Shown here piece after piece: positions 34,609-37,347 of a stretch of 37,347 bases of DNA. The position numbers and the translations under genes are program-made. Within the stretch, counting starts at the first letter, position 1; every line of letters starts with the position of its first letter. Under the pieces are notes generated by a model, which saw only the letters and a program-made list of their open reading frames with translations, was not told the DNA's origin and made no database searches. The stretch is from a virus: positions 1 through 37,347 of the IMG/VR virus record IMGVR_UViG_3300045912_000069; one strand, given 5' to 3'.

Positions 34609-36072
34609 TTATATATTTAAAATTGAAGGTTTTAATGTTGCTGTACGAGTTGGGTCCATAACCATAGCTCCACATACAGTAGCTCTATGAACTTTGTAAC
34701 CATCTACGCTAGTAGACATTATGTTGTTTTTTAGAGTAGGACTAAAAGGGTCTCTTAAGCCAGGCTCATAACCCATTAGGTACTCACTACCTTTAACATA
34801 TACTTTTCTAATGTTAGGTTCTCCGTCTTGGTTGTTACCCATGTCAAGAATGTCATAAACATAAGATTCAGCAGTACCACCATTAGGGTGAAGTATTTTG
34901 TTACGCTCAGGATTGTCTTTCATAGGGTCATGCATTAAAGTAACTTTAATACCTTGAGGACCCATATACTCCATGAACTGACCTTTAAAGGTTAATGAAT
35001 TTCCTGATAAAGAAACTCTGTTTTGGTCTCGCAAAGGAGTGTACAAAGATGCATATTCAGAAAGAGCTTCATGGAATTGAACCATACCTCTTTCACCTGT
35101 ACGAAGTACAAACTCTCTTTCACCTTCTCCTAGTTTACCTACAGATAGGTCTAAAAGAACATTAGTAAGCCATTTGATGTCAAACTTGTTATAGAAAGCT
35201 ACGTTAGAAGTTTCCATTTGTTGTTTGATACCAGCACCTTGTTGAATATCATAACCTGATTTACCTTTTTGTTTGAAAGTACCGTCTGAAGCTTTGTTGT
35301 ATGTACCATACATCAAAAGTTTAGATTTCATCACACGGAACTGACGGTCAAATTCATAGTCAGAATATTGTAACCAGGTGTTATACACTTTTTTGCCATC
35401 TTCACTTTTCCAAGCAAATGCAACTGGTCTTGAAATCATGTTACCAGGTACAGTTTTTTCCATACGAATCATTGTGAAAATGTTACTCATTTGGAAAGGA
35501 GAAGTGTAGTGAGGTTGCCCACCTTTAGTAGACAATGTTTGCTCTACAGGGCTCCACTCTTTTGAAAAGCGTTTGCCTGCTTGTAGTTCTTCAAAAGGAA
35601 TGAACAAAGTTTCATCGCCTGTTAAAAGTTCACAAACATAACGGAAGTTACCACCTTCATTGATAGGTCCTTCTTTAATTAAAATAGAATAAAGCTCATT
35701 TTGCTCACCTACAATTACGTTAGTGTCAGAAAAATAAGCTTCTGGGAAAATAAGTTCAAACTCAGTAAAGTTCAAACCAGGACGGTCAGCAGCTGTTACA
35801 GCTACGCCATCAACTCTAGCTTCTACCAAAGGTATATTTTTGTCATTAGTACCTTGTAGAACCCATTTAAACTCATCATCTGTATCTAAGTATTTAGGAG
35901 AGAATTTGTCTAAATAGGTATCCAAATCCATACCAAAGTTAATGGCGTGGATTCTTTTAGCCAGTTTAGATGCCCACTGAGGCTCTATTTGATAAATACC
36001 GCCAAGGTGGTTTTTTGTTACTAGCCCTGAAAAATCTTGCGGGTAGTATTTTTGTAAAAATGATACTTTCAT
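34609..36072 (-). CDS. Major capsid protein, crAss-like HK97 fold
   Basis: The 487-residue protein has the size and start (MKVSFLQKYYPQDFSGLVTK...) of crAss-like MCPs. Landmarks are IYQIEPQWASKLAKRIHAINFGMDLD (about 27-52), RFSKEWSPVEQTLSTKGG, the GERGMVQFHEALSEYA segment (about 325-340) and VTLMHDPMKDNPERNKILHPNGG. In PhiCrAss001 the MCP forms the icosahedral shell. It follows the scaffold-like gene by 24 bases, with an A-rich leader and no Shine-Dalgarno. No N-terminal signal or obvious propeptide is seen, in keeping with scaffold action by the upstream gene. Confidence 0.92.
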   Translation of the reverse strand: MKVSFLQKYYPQDFSGLVTKNHLGGIYQIEPQWASKLAKRIHAINFGMDLDTYLDKFSPKYLDTDDEFKWVLQGTNDKNIPLVEARVDGVAVTAADRPGLNFTEFELIFPEAYFSDTNVIVGEQNELYSILIKEGPINEGGNFRYVCELLTGDETLFIPFEELQAGKRFSKEWSPVEQTLSTKGGQPHYTSPFQMSNIFTMIRMEKTVPGNMISRPVAFAWKSEDGKKVYNTWLQYSDYEFDRQFRVMKSKLLMYGTYNKASDGTFKQKGKSGYDIQQGAGIKQQMETSNVAFYNKFDIKWLTNVLLDLSVGKLGEGEREFVLRTGERGMVQFHEALSEYASLYTPLRDQNRVSLSGNSLTFKGQFMEYMGPQGIKVTLMHDPMKDNPERNKILHPNGGTAESYVYDILDMGNNQDGEPNIRKVYVKGSEYLMGYEPGLRDPFSPTLKNNIMSTSVDGYKVHRATVCGAMVMDPTRTATLKPSILNI

Positions 36073-36096
36073 TATTTATAGTTTTAGTTTTGCCTA

Positions 36097-37317
36097 TTAA
36101 TCGAACCTTATAGACTTGATGAGTTCATCTTCAAGGTCTGTAAGTCTTCGTTCTTTAGCAGAGTTGGTACCACCACTTGTTTTAAAGCCTGTATTTTTGT
36201 CAAGCTGTTCTTTCAATTTACGTACTGCACTGCTTTTTACATTACCTGTAATAGCAGAAAAGTCTTCAAAACCTTTCGTAAGTATAAACAAATAATGTAA
36301 TCTTTTTTCAAATTCTATGGGATTCTCCATCCTTTTAGCAACAACTGCATTTACTAATGCCCCAGTATTAGGGTCTTCGTAAACAGGGGTTGTCATAGAT
36401 TTGAATACTTTTTCTTGTATTGTTTTGTTAAGCTTAATACCAGGAATTATTTCAGTGGTATTTTCTATATTTTCTTTTAAACGCTTAACCATTTCTTCGT
36501 TGGCTTTTATAGCAGCTTCTTCTTTAGCCCTGTTTTCTTGAAGAGTTCTTTCTATAAAACTCTTATGGGCATTTTGAAGTTCAGGAAGTGCATCTGTAGC
36601 CTCTTCATAAAGTTCATCTAAAGCTTCTTTTTGGCTAACCAGTTTATCTATCTTTTCTTCACTAAACTTAGTAGTCATTTTTAGAAACTCTTTATAAACT
36701 TTCTTTTGTAAAGTAATATCTTCTTCTAAATCAGATTTAGTAATCTTAGTATATTCTAAGTTCTTGGTTTTAGACTCAATGAAATCTTTTTCAGGAATAC
36801 CGTTCTTTAAAGCTAACAGGTACTCTTTCTGATTGTCATTCAATTGGTTTAAAAATCTTAAACTTCTTTCTTCAAGCTCTGAATTAAGAGTTTCAAAAAG
36901 GGCTTCATATGCACCCTCTTCGTCATTCTCTTCCATAGCCTTTTCAAATTTTTCTTTGTCAAAGGAGGAAATAACACCCTTTTCATGCAGGGCAGAAGCA
37001 AAGCTAACTATGGGAGAAGTTGTGCTATCAGATTGGGTATTATTATTCGCTCCTCCTTTGTCCAAAGTTTCGTTACCCTCATCATCACTGGAGTCTTCTC
37101 CTTCCACGTTGTCAGCTGCTGTATTTATAGCTGTTATATCTATTAAATCTTCTTCTTTATCTTCGTTTTCTTTTTTAGTAGTTTCAGGCTCTTCTTCTTT
37201 CTTAGTATTAGCCTTTTCTCCCTTGTTAAGTAGATTCAAGTCTACTGCTGTTTCCTCTAGCTCTCCCAAACTATCGAAACTGAAGTTGTTAAACATTTCG
37301 TCTTTTTCTTCTGCCAT
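36097..37317 (-). CDS. Probable capsid scaffolding protein, 406 residues
   Basis: The N-terminal 110 residues are acidic and low-complexity (Glu/Asp/Lys/Asn/Thr). The rest is almost all helical with long coiled-coil-prone parts (about 120-290) and a Lys/Arg-rich end (SAVRKLKEQLDK, SAKERRLTDLEDELIKSIRF). This is the usual build of scaffolding proteins, and the gene lies just before the MCP, as scaffold genes do. No protease motif is seen. The upstream region continues outside the window. Confidence 0.68.
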   Translation of the reverse strand: MAEEKDEMFNNFSFDSLGELEETAVDLNLLNKGEKANTKKEEEPETTKKENEDKEEDLIDITAINTAADNVEGEDSSDDEGNETLDKGGANNNTQSDSTTSPIVSFASALHEKGVISSFDKEKFEKAMEENDEEGAYEALFETLNSELEERSLRFLNQLNDNQKEYLLALKNGIPEKDFIESKTKNLEYTKITKSDLEEDITLQKKVYKEFLKMTTKFSEEKIDKLVSQKEALDELYEEATDALPELQNAHKSFIERTLQENRAKEEAAIKANEEMVKRLKENIENTTEIIPGIKLNKTIQEKVFKSMTTPVYEDPNTGALVNAVVAKRMENPIEFEKRLHYLFILTKGFEDFSAITGNVKSSAVRKLKEQLDKNTGFKTSGGTNSAKERRLTDLEDELIKSIRFD

Positions 37318-37347
37318 TTTACTTTAATTTAATAAATTATACAAATA

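Noticed and set aside
1-37347. tRNA genes, CRISPR arrays, insertion sequences or integrase
   Set aside because: Gaps between genes are all under 100 bases and none holds a cloverleaf, regularly spaced repeats, transposase or recombinase. The repeats found are inside the polymerase gene.
37318-37347. Promoter before the scaffold-like gene
   Set aside because: TATTTG at the very edge might be part of a -7 box, but the needed upstream bases are outside the window.

Overview
The window is a 37.3-kb piece of a tailed phage genome of the Crassvirales (crAss-like) type, podovirus morphology, most likely infecting a Bacteroidota host. This rests on the major capsid protein, the adjacent ring-protein/muzzle pair, a run of very large virion cargo proteins with the characteristic crAss-like HExGGIP segment, and a giant virion RNA polymerase polypeptide. 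Start sites have A-rich leaders and almost no Shine-Dalgarno sequences, as in Bacteroidota. All genes lie on the minus strand and are transcribed from right to left. The plus strand shows only shadow ORFs. Stops are TAA, with a few TAG and no TGA, so the standard bacterial code fits. No intergenic gap reaches 100 bases. The terminase and portal are not here and are expected beyond the right edge.

Layout in the direction of transcription. (1) 37317-30722, capsid module: an acidic, coiled-coil scaffold-like protein, the major capsid protein (MCP), three head/neck structural proteins, and a GC-richer, probably abundant virion protein followed by a clear intrinsic terminator. (2) 30653-25817, appendage module: Cys-rich small structural proteins, a fibre with tandem repeats, a GC-rich polyglycine adhesin and a small unknown. 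(3) 25815-24253, lysis cassette: two holin-like membrane proteins, two spanin-like proteins with long out-of-frame overlaps, and an M15 peptidase endolysin. (4) 24168-17737, tail module: two conserved crAss-like tail/ring candidates, the P22 gp4-like ring protein and the 1496-residue muzzle. (5) 17651-1, ejected cargo: three large cargo proteins (799, 773 and 1371 residues), a GIY-YIG homing endonuclease, and at least 2731 residues of the virion RNA polymerase polypeptide, whose C-terminus with the catalytic motif runs off the left edge.

The genes make one late programme: build a capsid, close the portal with rings and muzzle, add fibres and an adhesin, load the cargo proteins and RNA polymerase, and lyse the cell. 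At the next infection the cargo proteins should help DNA cross the envelope, and the co-injected polymerase would transcribe the early genes.

The most unusual part is the N-terminal two thirds of the polymerase polypeptide. It carries two separate HExxH zincin-like domains, a GNAT-like acetyltransferase domain and a polyvalent-protein-like domain, interspersed with repeated modules. Two of the repeats are nearly identical at DNA level and are spaced by a multiple of three, so recombination would remove or exchange a zincin cassette in frame. This part, the homing endonuclease and the tail end of the preceding cargo gene form a markedly AT-richer block (about 2950-8970), which suggests it was acquired or replaced as a unit.
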